A model generated the notes under the pieces. That model made no database searches and was not told the origin of the DNA. It saw only the letters and a list, made by a program, of their open reading frames with translations. A stretch of 64,000 nt of DNA, taken from the NCBI RefSeq assembly GCF_900100315.1, contig NZ_FNFF01000001.1, forward strand, positions 992,001 to 1,056,000. The letters run 5' to 3'. Source of the DNA: Streptomyces indicus. Its GTDB lineage: Bacteria > Actinomycetota > Actinomycetes > Streptomycetales > Streptomycetaceae. Shown here in pieces: positions 42,818 to 51,381 of this stretch (position 1 is the stretch's first letter; each line of letters starts with the position of its first letter). Made by a program: the position numbers and the translations under genes.

Positions 42818-44095
42818 CTACCTCTTGAAGGACTTCGCGGCGTCGGAGATCTCGGCCTCGCGGACCACCGACGAGCCGCCCTTCGCCGCCTTGTCCGGCT
42901 TGATGATCACGCTTTCCAGGGACGAGGGCGCGCTCGGGTCGGTGAAGTCGTGGACGCCGAAGCCGGCGTTCCAGTCCTTGATGCCGAGCAGCGCCTTGTC
43001 CACGCCCTCACGCGTCAGGTCCTTGGCCTCACAGGCCCGCTTGAGCGCCTCGCCGAAGGTCTCGGCGGCCGTCCAGCCGGCGACCACGCCGTTGTCCAGC
43101 GAGTCCTTCGGGTAGGCCGCCGCGTAGTCCGCGGCGAGCTTGCTCGGGCCCTCGGCGTCGTCGCCGATGGGCAGCGACGGGGTGGAGATGTAGTACATCT
43201 TCTCCAGGGCGGGCGCGGCCTGGGTGCCGAGCAGCTGCGGGGCGTACGCGGAGTTGTTGCCGATGATCGGCACCGTGAGACCCGTGGCCGCCGCGACACC
43301 GACCAGCGAGGCCGCCTGGCGCGGGCCCGCGCTGATCACGATCGCCTTGACGCCGGCCTTCTTCAGGGCGGCGACCTGGGCGGTCATGTCGTTGTCCGTG
43401 GGCTTGATCTTCTGCTCGACGACGGTCAGGCCGTTCTGCTCCGCCATGTACTTCGAGCCCGCGAGCGCGTTCTCGCCGTAGTCGCCCTCGAAGTACACAT
43501 GGCCGAGCTTGTCGCCCTTCTTGAGGCCCTTCTCCTTCATCAGGAAGTCGATCGCATTGATCGTCTCGATGTCGTACGTGGAGCCGAGGACGCGGATGTA
43601 CTCGCTGCCGAGCAGGGACGCCGACCAGGCCTGCGGCAGGACCAGGGCCTTGTCCGTGGTGATGCGCTGCTTGACGGCCGCGACGAAGGGCGAGCCGATG
43701 AACTGGGCGAAGCCGAGCACGTCCGGTTCCAGCTCCGAGTAGCCCGCGACGGCCTTCTGCGGGTCATAACCGTGGTCCCTGACCACCAGCTCCAGTTTGC
43801 GACCACAAATGCCGCCTTCGGCATTCGCCTGCTTCACGTAGAGCTGCTGGGCCTGGGTGACGCTCTTGCCGAGCGTGGCGTACACGCCCGTCATGTCGGT
43901 CAGCACACCGAGCTTGATGGTCTTGTCGGTGACGCCCACATCGGTCTTGACGCCGCCGGCGCCCGCCTTGCCGCTGTCCTTGTCCTTCGCCTTGGAGCTG
44001 CAGCCCGCGGCTCCCGCGATCGCCAGGAGGGCCGCCAGCGCGGCGGCCGTGGCCTTGTGCGGCCTGCGGCTCCTGTGTGCACGTGGTGTTGTCAT
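42818..44095 (-). CDS. livK: Branched-chain amino-acid-type ABC transporter substrate-binding lipoprotein
   Basis: A 425-residue Peripla_BP_6/LivK protein. Lipoprotein signal: basic MTTPRAHRSRRPHK, hydrophobic ATAAALAALLAIAGAAG, then Cys near residue 32 followed by a charged linker. The mature domain begins IKLGVLTDMTGVYATLG and contains VELVVRDHGYDPQ-like ELVVRDHGYDPQKAVAGY, VYFEGDYGENALAGSKY and VPIIGNNSAYAPQLL. The ligand could be a branched-chain amino acid, an amide or urea. Unusually it is the last gene of the operon, coupled to livM by ATGA. Confidence 0.9.
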   Translation of the reverse strand: MTTPRAHRSRRPHKATAAALAALLAIAGAAGCSSKAKDKDSGKAGAGGVKTDVGVTDKTIKLGVLTDMTGVYATLGKSVTQAQQLYVKQANAEGGICGRKLELVVRDHGYDPQKAVAGYSELEPDVLGFAQFIGSPFVAAVKQRITTDKALVLPQAWSASLLGSEYIRVLGSTYDIETINAIDFLMKEKGLKKGDKLGHVYFEGDYGENALAGSKYMAEQNGLTVVEQKIKPTDNDMTAQVAALKKAGVKAIVISAGPRQAASLVGVAAATGLTVPIIGNNSAYAPQLLGTQAAPALEKMYYISTPSLPIGDDAEGPSKLAADYAAAYPKDSLDNGVVAGWTAAETFGEALKRACEAKDLTREGVDKALLGIKDWNAGFGVHDFTDPSAPSSLESVIIKPDKAAKGGSSVVREAEISDAAKSFKR

Positions 44096-45219
44096 CGGTC
44101 GTTCCCTTCGGTGCCTGAGGGTTGGGCGGAGCTTGCTTTCGGGCGCCGGGCGGCGAGGCGGACGAGCCCGCCCGGCAGGAAGAGCACGACGGCCACGAGC
44201 GCGGCGCCGTAGAGGTACTTCGCGGCCTCGCCCGGGCTGACCCCGCCGGTGCCGGCCTCGGAGACGAGCGGCAGGGAGTCGCTGTAGCGGGTGAGGATCT
44301 GGGGCAGCAGCGAGACGAACACCGCGCCCACGACGGCGCCCGAGACCGAGCCGAGACCGCCGATCACGATCATGGCGAGGTACTCGAGCGAGAGGACCAT
44401 GCCGAAGTACTCGGGCACGGTGCGCTGGAAGACCAGGGCCAGCAGGACGCCCGCGAGGCCCGCGTACATGGAGGAGAGCACGAAGACGGCGGCGCGGTAG
44501 CGGGCCACGGGGACGCCCATGACGCCCGCGGCGATCTGGTGGTCGCGGATGGCGTTCATCGCGCGTCCCGGCCGGCCGCGCAGCACCCCGCGGGCGAACA
44601 GGCCGCCGGCCAGGAGCAGGACGAGGCCGAGGTACCAGAGCTTCTCGGCGGTGCCGAAGGGCACGGCGGCGACGAGCAGCTCGCTGTCGTCGAAGGTGAG
44701 GCCGAAGATGCTGAACGGGGGCACGTCCCGGCCGTTGAAGCCGCCCGTCAGGTCGTGGGCGTTGAAGAGCACGTGCTGGCCGATGAAGATCAGCGCGAGG
44801 GTGGCGATGCCCAGGTAGGCGCCGCGCAGCCGGCCCGCGATGGGGCTGAACACGCCGCCCGCGACGCCCGCGAGCCCCACGGCGAGCACGGCCGCGAGCC
44901 AGGTCGGCAGGCCGAGCCCGGTCAGGCCGTCGGCGCCGTCCCCGGCGAAGGCGCAGTAGCCGTACGCGCCCACGGCGAGGAAGAAGGCGTGGCCCATGGA
45001 GAGCTGGCCGGTGGCTCCGGTGAGGAGGTTGAGGCCGATCGCGCCGATCGCGGCGGCCATCGCGAACAGGCCCGCCTGGAGCCAGAACCGCTCCAGGTAG
45101 AACGGCAGGACGAGGAGGAGCACGAACCCCGCGAGCCACACGTAGACGCGCGGGCCCGGCAGTTTGCGGGTGCGGGGTGTGGCCGCCTCGGGTGCCGGCT
45201 TGGTGAGGACGTCAGACAC
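44092..45219 (-). CDS. livM: Branched-chain amino acid ABC transporter permease LivM
   Basis: A 375-residue permease with about ten helices (VYVWLAGFVLLLVLPFYL, LFAMAAAIGAIGLNLLTG, AFFLAVGAYGYCAF). The family segment GQLSMGHAFFLAVGAYG and the cytoplasmic coupling loop RGRPGRAMNAIRDHQIAAGVMGV are present. GTG 45219 overlaps the livH stop by 8 bp. The polar N-terminal extension (SDVLTKPAPEAATPRTRK) is dispensable-looking. Confidence 0.92.
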   Translation of the reverse strand: MSDVLTKPAPEAATPRTRKLPGPRVYVWLAGFVLLLVLPFYLERFWLQAGLFAMAAAIGAIGLNLLTGATGQLSMGHAFFLAVGAYGYCAFAGDGADGLTGLGLPTWLAAVLAVGLAGVAGGVFSPIAGRLRGAYLGIATLALIFIGQHVLFNAHDLTGGFNGRDVPPFSIFGLTFDDSELLVAAVPFGTAEKLWYLGLVLLLAGGLFARGVLRGRPGRAMNAIRDHQIAAGVMGVPVARYRAAVFVLSSMYAGLAGVLLALVFQRTVPEYFGMVLSLEYLAMIVIGGLGSVSGAVVGAVFVSLLPQILTRYSDSLPLVSEAGTGGVSPGEAAKYLYGAALVAVVLFLPGGLVRLAARRPKASSAQPSGTEGNDR

Positions 45220-46102
45220 GGGCGAGCTCCTTCGTACCGAACAGGCCTGCGGGGCGGACGAGGAGGATCGCGACCATCACGAGGTAGGGCGCGAGCTCGC
45301 CGAGCCCGCGGCCGAGGAAGGTGAGGTCGCTCTGGTAGCCGGTGGCGAGCGACTCGGTGATGCCGACGACGAGGCCGCCGACCAGCGCGCCGGTGGTGGA
45401 GTCGAGGCCGCCGAGGATGGCCGCGGGGAAGGCCTTCAGGGCGGCCAGCGAGGTGGCCCGTTCGAGGCCCGGCGTCGGGAAGACGGTCAGGAAGAGTGCG
45501 GCGACGGCCGCGAGTCCGCCCGCGACGGCCCAGGCGCCGAGCGAGACCCGGCCCAGGCGGATGCCCATGAGGGCGGCCGTCTCGGCGTTCTCGGCTGCGG
45601 CGCGCATCGCCACGCCCCAGGAGGTGTAGCGGAAGGCGAGCAGGAACGCGGTGATGAGCAGTCCGGCCGCGAGGAAGGCGGCGATACGGGTGTGCGCGAT
45701 CGTGAGCGGCCCGATCTCCAGGACCGCGTCCCCCCAGGGGTCGCCCACCGCGAGCACGTCGGTGCCGATGCGCCGGGTCAGATCGGTGACCAGCAGGATG
45801 TCCACGCCGATGGTCGCGATGGCGAGGACGCTGTGGTCGTGGCCGCGGTAGCGGCGCATCACCAGGAACTCGATCGCGGCGCCGACCAGGGCCGCGCCCG
45901 CGATGCCCACGAGCAGCGCGGGCCAGAAGCCGATGTCGTCGTGCAGGACGGCGGTGACGTAGCCGCCGGCCAGCAGGAGCGAGGCGTGGGCGAAGTTGAC
46001 CACCTCGGTTGCCTTGAAGATCACCACGAAGCCGAGGGCGATCAGGGCGTAGACGGAGCCCATCGAGACGCCGTTGAGGAGGAGTTCGACGAAGGTGGAC
46101 AT
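45212..46102 (-). CDS. livH: Branched-chain amino acid ABC transporter permease LivH
   Basis: A 296-residue permease with about eight helices. LLLNGVSMGSVYALIALGFVVIFK at the start and TEVVNFAHASLLLAGGYV are the LivH signature, and the coupling loop AMRAAAENAETAALMGIRLG precedes the C-terminal helices. ATG 46102 shares one base with the livG stop (TGATG). It forms the membrane channel with LivM. Confidence 0.93.
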   Translation of the reverse strand: MSTFVELLLNGVSMGSVYALIALGFVVIFKATEVVNFAHASLLLAGGYVTAVLHDDIGFWPALLVGIAGAALVGAAIEFLVMRRYRGHDHSVLAIATIGVDILLVTDLTRRIGTDVLAVGDPWGDAVLEIGPLTIAHTRIAAFLAAGLLITAFLLAFRYTSWGVAMRAAAENAETAALMGIRLGRVSLGAWAVAGGLAAVAALFLTVFPTPGLERATSLAALKAFPAAILGGLDSTTGALVGGLVVGITESLATGYQSDLTFLGRGLGELAPYLVMVAILLVRPAGLFGTKELARV

Positions 46103-46908
46103 CAGGCGGACTCCTCGCTCTGGCCGAGGTAGGCGCGTACCACTGCCGGATCGTTCTGTACGGCGGCGGGTGTGCCGTCGGCGATGCGCTTGCCGAAGTC
46201 GAGGACGGTCACCGAGTCGGCGAGCCGCATGACCATGCCCATGTCGTGCTCCACGAGGACGATCGAGATTCCGAGGCTGTCGCGTACACCCGCGATCACG
46301 GCCGCCGTGCGCCGGCGTTCGTCGGCGGTCATGCCGGCCACCGGCTCGTCGAGGAGCAGCAGCCGGGGTTCCATGCAGAGGGCGCGGGCGAGTTCGGCGA
46401 GTTTCTGCAAGCCGTACGGGAGCGAGCCCGCGGGCTTGGCGAGGTGCTCCTCGATGCCGACGAACGCGGCGATCTCGCGCACCCGTTCGCGGTGCCGGGC
46501 CTCCTCCCGTACGGCCTGCGGCAGCCGCAGCCCGGCGGCCACGAAGCCGGTGCGGGTGAGGCGGTGGCGGCCGAGCAGGAGGGAGTCGGCGACCGTGGCG
46601 CGCGGGGGCAGGGCGAGGTTCTGGAAGGTGCGCGCGATGCCGCGGGCGGCGATGCGGTGCGGGGGTTCGCCGGTGAGTTCGTGCGCGCCGAAGCGGACGC
46701 TGCCCGAGGTGGCGCGGTAGACGCCCGACAGGACGTTGAAGCAGGTGGACTTGCCGGCGCCGTTGGGTCCGATGACGGCGTGCACGGTGCCGGGGGCCAC
46801 GGTGAAGTCCACCGCGTCCAGGGCGGTGAGGCCCGCGAACTTGACGGTGAGGGCGCGGACTTCGAGCGCGGGCACGTCCTGGGCGGTGGCGGCTGCGGTG
46901 TCGCTCAC
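46102..46908 (-). CDS. livG: ABC transporter ATP-binding protein LivG
   Basis: A 268-residue ATPase. Walker A GPNGAGKST near residue 48, the Q-loop in ARTFQN, the ABC signature region SLPYGLQKLAELARAL (degenerate, as is typical for LivG, with YGLQK in place of LSGGQ), Walker B LLLLDEPVAGM and the switch His in LVEHDM. The C-terminal BCA_ABC_TP_C tail (RAYLGQ) is present. GTG 46908 overlaps the livF stop (GTGA). Confidence 0.93.
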   Translation of the reverse strand: MSDTAAATAQDVPALEVRALTVKFAGLTALDAVDFTVAPGTVHAVIGPNGAGKSTCFNVLSGVYRATSGSVRFGAHELTGEPPHRIAARGIARTFQNLALPPRATVADSLLLGRHRLTRTGFVAAGLRLPQAVREEARHRERVREIAAFVGIEEHLAKPAGSLPYGLQKLAELARALCMEPRLLLLDEPVAGMTADERRRTAAVIAGVRDSLGISIVLVEHDMGMVMRLADSVTVLDFGKRIADGTPAAVQNDPAVVRAYLGQSEESA

Positions 46909-47714
46909 GGGGTGTCCTCCCATCGCGTGAGGACCGGATGCTCGGCGGTGGCGCGGCCGGCGTCCGCGGCGGCGTCCTCGTCGACCACGCCGAGGTAGCG
47001 GCGGCGGACCTCGTCGGAGGCGGCGAGGGTGTCGGCGTTGCCGGAGAGGGTCACCTCGCCGACTTCGAGGACGTACGCGGTCTCGGCCAGCTTCAGGGCG
47101 AGCGCGGCGTTCTGCTCCACCAACAGGACCGACACACCTTGGGAGTTGATCTCCCGGATGGTGTCGGCGATCCGGGCCGCCATCAGCGGGGCGAGACCGA
47201 GCGACGGCTCGTCGAGGAGCAGCAGCCGGGGTCCCGCCATCAGGGCGCGGCCCACGGCGAGCATCTGTTGCTCGCCGCCGGACAGCAGCCCCGCCCGCTG
47301 GTGGGCGCGTTCGGCGAGGACGGGGAAGAGCTCGTGGACGCGGCGCAGTGCGGCGGCCTTCGCGGCGCGGTCGCCGCGTGCGCCGAGGGCTCCGGCGCGC
47401 AGGTTGTCCTCCACCGTCATCCGCGCGAACACCTGCCGCCCTTCGGGCACTTGGCAGATCCCCTCGCCGACCACGCGGTCGGCTCCGGTGCCGTGCAGCG
47501 GCTTCCCGTCGAAGTGCACGGTGCCGGTGGCGGAGCCGCCGTGGAAGGCGAGGGTGCGGGAAATGGCGCGCAGGAGCGTCGACTTGCCGGCGCCGTTGCC
47601 GCCGAGCACCGTGACACACGCGCCCTCGGGCACGTCGAGCGAGACCGAGCGCAGGGCGCGCACGGGTCCGTAGGACGCCGACAGGTCGCGCACAGTGAGT
47701 GCGGCACCTTGCAT
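46905..47714 (-). CDS. livF: ABC transporter ATP-binding protein LivF
   Basis: A 269-residue ATPase, first gene of the liv operon. Walker A GGNGAGKST near residue 38, Q-loop CQVPEGRQVF, ABC signature LLSGGEQQMLAVGRAL, Walker B LLLLDEPSLGL and the switch-histidine position occupied by Gln in LVEQNAAL, as in other LivF proteins. The C-terminal extension after RRRYLGV is acidic. The start lies about 70 bp from a 14-bp palindrome in the divergent spacer shared with the PucR gene. Confidence 0.93.
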   Translation of the reverse strand: MQGAALTVRDLSASYGPVRALRSVSLDVPEGACVTVLGGNGAGKSTLLRAISRTLAFHGGSATGTVHFDGKPLHGTGADRVVGEGICQVPEGRQVFARMTVEDNLRAGALGARGDRAAKAAALRRVHELFPVLAERAHQRAGLLSGGEQQMLAVGRALMAGPRLLLLDEPSLGLAPLMAARIADTIREINSQGVSVLLVEQNAALALKLAETAYVLEVGEVTLSGNADTLAASDEVRRRYLGVVDEDAAADAGRATAEHPVLTRWEDTP

Positions 47715-47785
47715 GGCTCCCCTTTCGAAGGCGGGGCCCGTCCGCGGGGGCGGGCCGGCGCGGGGTGGGATGGCACAGAATCAGC

Positions 47786-47871
47786 ACCGACCGGTCGGTA
47801 CGTCTACGGACCGGTAGCGAAACGTTGCCCGTGACCAGAGGAGGGGTCCCGCGGTTGTGCTGCAGCACAAC
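47786..47871. promoter_or_regulatory. Divergent operator region: two perfect palindromes
   Basis: ACCGACCGGTCGGT at 47786-47799 (14 bp) and an 18-bp palindrome, GTTGTGCTG joined to its complement CAGCACAAC, at 47854-47871. Both are perfect and lie between livF and the PucR-type regulator. They probably bind a regulator of one or both genes. The 18-bp site overlaps a possible upstream GTG of the regulator, which argues for a later start codon. Confidence 0.65.
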
Positions 47872-47925
47872 ATCGCGTGTCAGGGGCCTGTGCGCCCGGC
47901 GCGGGAGGTGGCATCCTCAGCGCTC

Positions 47926-49122
47926 ATGGCGGCTCGTGGACCGCGTACCAAAGAAGAGTGGAAGGTCCTCGCCGAGGCCTGCGAGGCGCTGCTCGGGCGC
48001 CTGCCGGACCTCGTCGAGGCGCACCTTCGGCGCCTCGACGCGCACTCACCGACCTACGAACACGTCGTCCCGTACGACCAGCACTGGCAGCAGGCCGAGC
48101 GGGCGATGCGGATCGGGATCGAGACGATGTGCGCGCCGCGGCACGCGCCGCGCCGCGATCTGGAGAACGCGGAGTGGATGGGGCGGCACAGCGCGCAGCA
48201 GGGGCTGCCGCTGAACCTCCTGGTGCACGCGTACCGGCAGGCGGGCCGGCTGGTCTGGGACGAGCTGCTCGCCGAGGCGCAGTCCCACCATCCCGAGCGG
48301 CTGCCGGTCCTGATGCAGGCGGCGTCGATGGTGTGGTCCTCGGTGAACGAGCAGGAGGACATCCTCTCGGAGGCGTACCGGGCCACGGAACTGGAGCTGC
48401 GCCGGCGCACGGACGAACGGCTCCAGGCGCTGCTCGACGCGCTGCTCGACGGCCAGGACGCGCCGGAGCTCACCTCGCGGGCGGCGGCCGGCCTCGATCT
48501 GCCCGAGCAGGGCCGGTACGCGGTGGTGGTGCTGCCGCTCGACCGGCGTGACGGCAGCGAGCCGCTGCACCGGCTGATCCGGGTGACGGGGGTGCGGTTC
48601 GTGTGGCGGATGCGTGCGGACTGCGAGTTGGGGGTCGCGGCGCTGGACGACTCGGTGGGTCTGGACGCCCTGTCGGGGCTCCTCGAAGCGGGGTGCACCG
48701 GGCCGGGCGGTATCTCGCCGGTGGTGGGCGGGCTCGCGGAGCTGGGGCATGCGCGGCGGCTCGCGGAGCTGGCGCTGCGGACCTGTCCGCCGGACTCGAC
48801 GGCGATCGTGCGCCTTGACCGGCGGGTGCCGACGGCCCTGGTCGTGGGCCAGCCGGAGCTGGCGGGGCGCCTGGTGAAGGACGTCTTCGGGCCGCTGCTC
48901 GCGCTCGATCCCGCGGACCGTGCGGTGCTGTTGGAGACGCTGGACGCGTGGCTGGAGTGCGAGGGGTCCGCGGGGCGGGCGGCCGGGCGGCTGTACTGCC
49001 ACCGCAACACGGTCTTCAACCGGTTGCGGCGGCTTGAGCAGTTGACGGGGCGGGATCTGTCGCGGCCGCGGGATCTCACGGAGATGACGCTGGCGTTGGA
49101 TGCGCATCGGTTGGCGGGGTGA
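47926..49122 (+). CDS. PucR family transcriptional regulator
   Basis: A ~398-residue regulator with an N-terminal region (EEWKVLAEACEALLGRLPDLVEAHLRRL, RsbRD_N-like), a middle GGDEF-like CdaR domain (about residues 165-280, RYAVVVLPLDRRDG) and the C-terminal PucR HTH (LLETLDAWLECEGSAGRAAGRLYCHRNTVFNRLRRLEQLTGRDL). The start is uncertain: ATG 47926, or an in-frame GTG at 47857 that lies inside a palindrome. Divergent from livFGHMK, it is the likely activator of that uptake system in response to nitrogen compounds. Confidence 0.88.
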   Translation: MAARGPRTKEEWKVLAEACEALLGRLPDLVEAHLRRLDAHSPTYEHVVPYDQHWQQAERAMRIGIETMCAPRHAPRRDLENAEWMGRHSAQQGLPLNLLVHAYRQAGRLVWDELLAEAQSHHPERLPVLMQAASMVWSSVNEQEDILSEAYRATELELRRRTDERLQALLDALLDGQDAPELTSRAAAGLDLPEQGRYAVVVLPLDRRDGSEPLHRLIRVTGVRFVWRMRADCELGVAALDDSVGLDALSGLLEAGCTGPGGISPVVGGLAELGHARRLAELALRTCPPDSTAIVRLDRRVPTALVVGQPELAGRLVKDVFGPLLALDPADRAVLLETLDAWLECEGSAGRAAGRLYCHRNTVFNRLRRLEQLTGRDLSRPRDLTEMTLALDAHRLAG

Positions 49123-49496
49123 AGGGGTTTTTGGGTGCCGGGGGCTCTTTGGGTGCGGAGGGCTTCTTGGGTGCGGGTGGGGCGTGGTTGCGGTGGGGGC
49201 GGTTTCCCCTACCCGCCCCTTCCCGAAACCAGGGGCTTCGCCCCCGGACCCCCTGGGTGGGCACCCGAGCTGGGGCTTGCGCCTCGGGGCCCGCCTTGGT
49301 GCGCACCCACGCGGGGGCTTCGCCCCCTGCACCCCCCCTTTGGGGCTTCGCCCCTTGCCCCCGTATCGCGCCTGAACGGCGCTCGTCCTCAAACGCCGGA
49401 CGGGCTGACAGTTGCCCCACGGGCGGCATCCGCTCACAGCCGCGAGGCACCCACAGTCGCGAGGTGCCCACAGCCGCGAGGTGCCCACAGCCGGCC
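49123..49496. repeat. Streptomyces REP-like intergenic element plus 17-bp tandem repeat
   Basis: The segment 49199-49414 (from GGTTTCCCCTACCCGCCCCT to CTCAAACGCCGGACGGGCTGA) resembles, from memory, an interspersed element common in Streptomyces spacers. It carries hairpins GGGGCTTCGCCCC at 49232-49244, 49313-49327 and 49342-49354. Directly beside the Nudix gene end, a 17-bp unit (CGCGAGGTGCCCACAGC) is repeated three times at 49441-49457, 49458-49474 and 49475-49491. No credible gene is present. Confidence 0.7.
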
Positions 49497-49991
49497 TCAC
49501 CCCGTACGGTGGCCGTCCACCAACTCCACCGCCCCGCCGCCCTCCCGCAGGACCGTGAGGGCCGCTCGTACGCGGCGGGCGAGGCTCGGGAGGAGGTACG
49601 TGTCCAACTCGGCCTCCGGTACCAGCTTCCACGAGTCGAGTTCCTCGCTCTGGAGGACGATCGAGGCGAAGGTCGCCTCCGGGTGGATTCCGCCGTCGTA
49701 CAAGTACGCCGCCAGCGGGGGGCGGTCGGGGCGGAGGGGGACCCAGTCCACGGCGAGGAGTGCGCCCGGGGTGATGTCCAGGGCGGTCTCCTCCAGGGTC
49801 TCGCGGCGGGCCCCCTCGCGCGGGGTCTCGCCGGTGTCCGACTCGATCGTGCCGCCCGGGAGCGCCCAGCCCTCGCGGTAGTTGGGCTCGACGAGGAGGA
49901 CGCGGCCCGCCTCGTCGCGCAGGAGCGCCGCCGCGCCCGCGAGGATCTTGGGGAGGCCTGCGATGTACGTGGCAAAGTCAGCGGTCGTCAC
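49497..49991 (-). CDS. Nudix hydrolase
   Basis: A 164-residue Nudix-fold pyrophosphohydrolase. The Nudix box reads GGTIESDTGETPREGARRE then TLEETALDI near residues 46-75: the metal-binding REtxEE core is intact, although the box glycine after EE is Ala and the first spacer is slightly long. GWALPGG precedes it. It acts on nucleoside diphosphate-linked substrates, identity unknown. GTG 49991 overlaps the ADP-ribosylglycohydrolase stop (GTGA). Pairing of Nudix and ADP-ribosylglycohydrolase suggests ADP-ribose handling, since free ADP-ribose is a common Nudix substrate. Confidence 0.88.
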   Translation of the reverse strand: MTTADFATYIAGLPKILAGAAALLRDEAGRVLLVEPNYREGWALPGGTIESDTGETPREGARRETLEETALDITPGALLAVDWVPLRPDRPPLAAYLYDGGIHPEATFASIVLQSEELDSWKLVPEAELDTYLLPSLARRVRAALTVLREGGGAVELVDGHRTG

Positions 49992-51118
49992 CCTGGAACT
50001 CTAGCCAGGGCCAGGGTGCGCGCGGCCAGTTCGGTGATCGCGGTGCCGTCCCAGCCGAACACCGCGCTGCTGACCCGGTCTTCGAGCGGTTCCACCCACG
50101 AGGGCGGGATCGCGCAGGCGCCGCACAGGACCCCGGCGAAGGAGCCCGCGGTCGCGCCGTTCGAGTCGGTGTCCAGGCCCCCGCGTACGGTCAGCGCGAT
50201 GGTCGAGGTGAAGTCGCCCTCGCCGTACAGGAGTCCGGCCGTCAGGACCGCCGCGTTGGGGAGCGTGTGGATCCAGCCGAGGCCGGAGAGTTCGGTGTCC
50301 ACGGCGTCCAGGGTCGCGGACCAGTCGAGGCCCGAGGCGTGCAGGCCCATGACGCGGCGGACGGTGCGCGCCAGGCGGCTGCTCGCCGGGAAGACCGTGA
50401 GCGAGACGTCGAGTGCCTCGCGGACCGAGGAGGCGGTGAACGCCGCAGAGATCAGGGCTGCGGCCCACATCTCCCCGTAGACCCCGTTGCCCGTGTGCGA
50501 GAGCACCGCGTCGCGGCGCGCGCTCGCGGCGGCGCGGCGCGGCTGTCCGGGGTGGGTCCAGGCGTGGATGTCGGCGCGGATCAGGGCGCCGATCCACTCC
50601 TGGTACGGGTTGTCGTACGTGGCCGTGAGCGGGGGCTTGAGGCCGTTCGCGAGGTTGCGGTAGGCCGCGCGTTCGGCGGTGAAGGTCTGGAGGTACGGCA
50701 GGCGGAGCAGCCACAGGGCGCCGACCTGTTCGGTGGTGAAGTCGAAGCCGTACGTCTCCAGGAGTTCGAGCCCGAGGATCGCGTAGTCGATGTCGTCGTC
50801 GCGGCAGCTGCCGCGCACCCGGCCGCGGACGCAGGCGCGCCACTCGGGCCGCAGCTCGAACTCGGCCTCCGCGCCGACCGGTTCGGGCAGGTAGCCGGTG
50901 AGCGGCAGCGCGTCGTAGCGGCGCAGGTAGCGGTCGATGCGGGCACGGGTCCAGTAGTCGCCCCGCTCGACCGGCTTGCCCAGCATGTTGCCGGCGATCC
51001 GGCCGAGCCAGCCGCCCAGGATCCGGTCGCCGAGGTTCTTCGCGTCCGGTGAGGTCTTCGGGTCCGGCACGTCCGCCGGGGCCGGTGGTGCGCTCCGGTC
51101 CGTCTCCGGTGGGGTCAT
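49988..51118 (-). CDS. ADP-ribosylglycohydrolase family protein
   Basis: A 376-residue all-helical DraG/ARH-fold protein. It starts its domain with LGDRILGGWLGRIAGNMLGKPVE. The metal-binding motifs of the fold are represented by RDDDIDYAI near residue 108 and, towards the C-terminus, GGLDTDSNGATAGSFAGVLCG with the D-T-D residues. It removes ADP-ribose from targets or hydrolyses related glycosides. It is coupled to the Nudix gene. An N-terminal proline-rich leader of about 25 residues is probably disordered. Confidence 0.88.
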   Translation of the reverse strand: MTPPETDRSAPPAPADVPDPKTSPDAKNLGDRILGGWLGRIAGNMLGKPVERGDYWTRARIDRYLRRYDALPLTGYLPEPVGAEAEFELRPEWRACVRGRVRGSCRDDDIDYAILGLELLETYGFDFTTEQVGALWLLRLPYLQTFTAERAAYRNLANGLKPPLTATYDNPYQEWIGALIRADIHAWTHPGQPRRAAASARRDAVLSHTGNGVYGEMWAAALISAAFTASSVREALDVSLTVFPASSRLARTVRRVMGLHASGLDWSATLDAVDTELSGLGWIHTLPNAAVLTAGLLYGEGDFTSTIALTVRGGLDTDSNGATAGSFAGVLCGACAIPPSWVEPLEDRVSSAVFGWDGTAITELAARTLALARVPG

Positions 51119-51161
51119 GGATCCGGTGTACCCACCGGAGCGCGGCGGTCACGGGGGCCGG

Positions 51162-51380
51162 TCACCTCTCCTGCTGCTCCGGCCCGTACCACTGGTGCAC
51201 CGCCCTGCCGCCCTCGCCGAGCGGCAGGCTGATGTGTTCGAGTACGTCTTCGAGTACGTCGATGTCCCCGGTCCTGATGAGGGGTTCGGGGCGCGGGCCC
51301 GCGGGGGCGGCGGCAGCGGTCACGGTGAGCGCCGTGACCACCGCCGCCGCGACCGCACCCGCCTTGCGCACGGCCGCCAT
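51162..51380 (-). CDS. Tiny secreted protein downstream of BCCT transporter
   Basis: A 72-residue protein with a Sec signal peptide (MAAVRKAGAVAAAVVTALTV, Ala-rich cleavage site near residue 26) and a mature peptide of about 45 residues (RTGDIDVLEDVLEHISLPL, then EGGRAVHQWYGPEQQ). A 12-bp internal duplication gives DVLEDVLE. ATG 51380 lies one base after the transporter stop, so it is surely co-transcribed. The function is unknown and no family is recognised. Confidence 0.65.
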   Translation of the reverse strand: MAAVRKAGAVAAAVVTALTVTAAAAPAGPRPEPLIRTGDIDVLEDVLEHISLPLGEGGRAVHQWYGPEQQER

Positions 51381-51381
51381 C

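Noticed and set aside
49100..49414. Open frames inside the REP-like element
   Set aside because: Frames come from hairpin-rich repeated sequence; Pro/Ala/Arg-rich and not gene-like.
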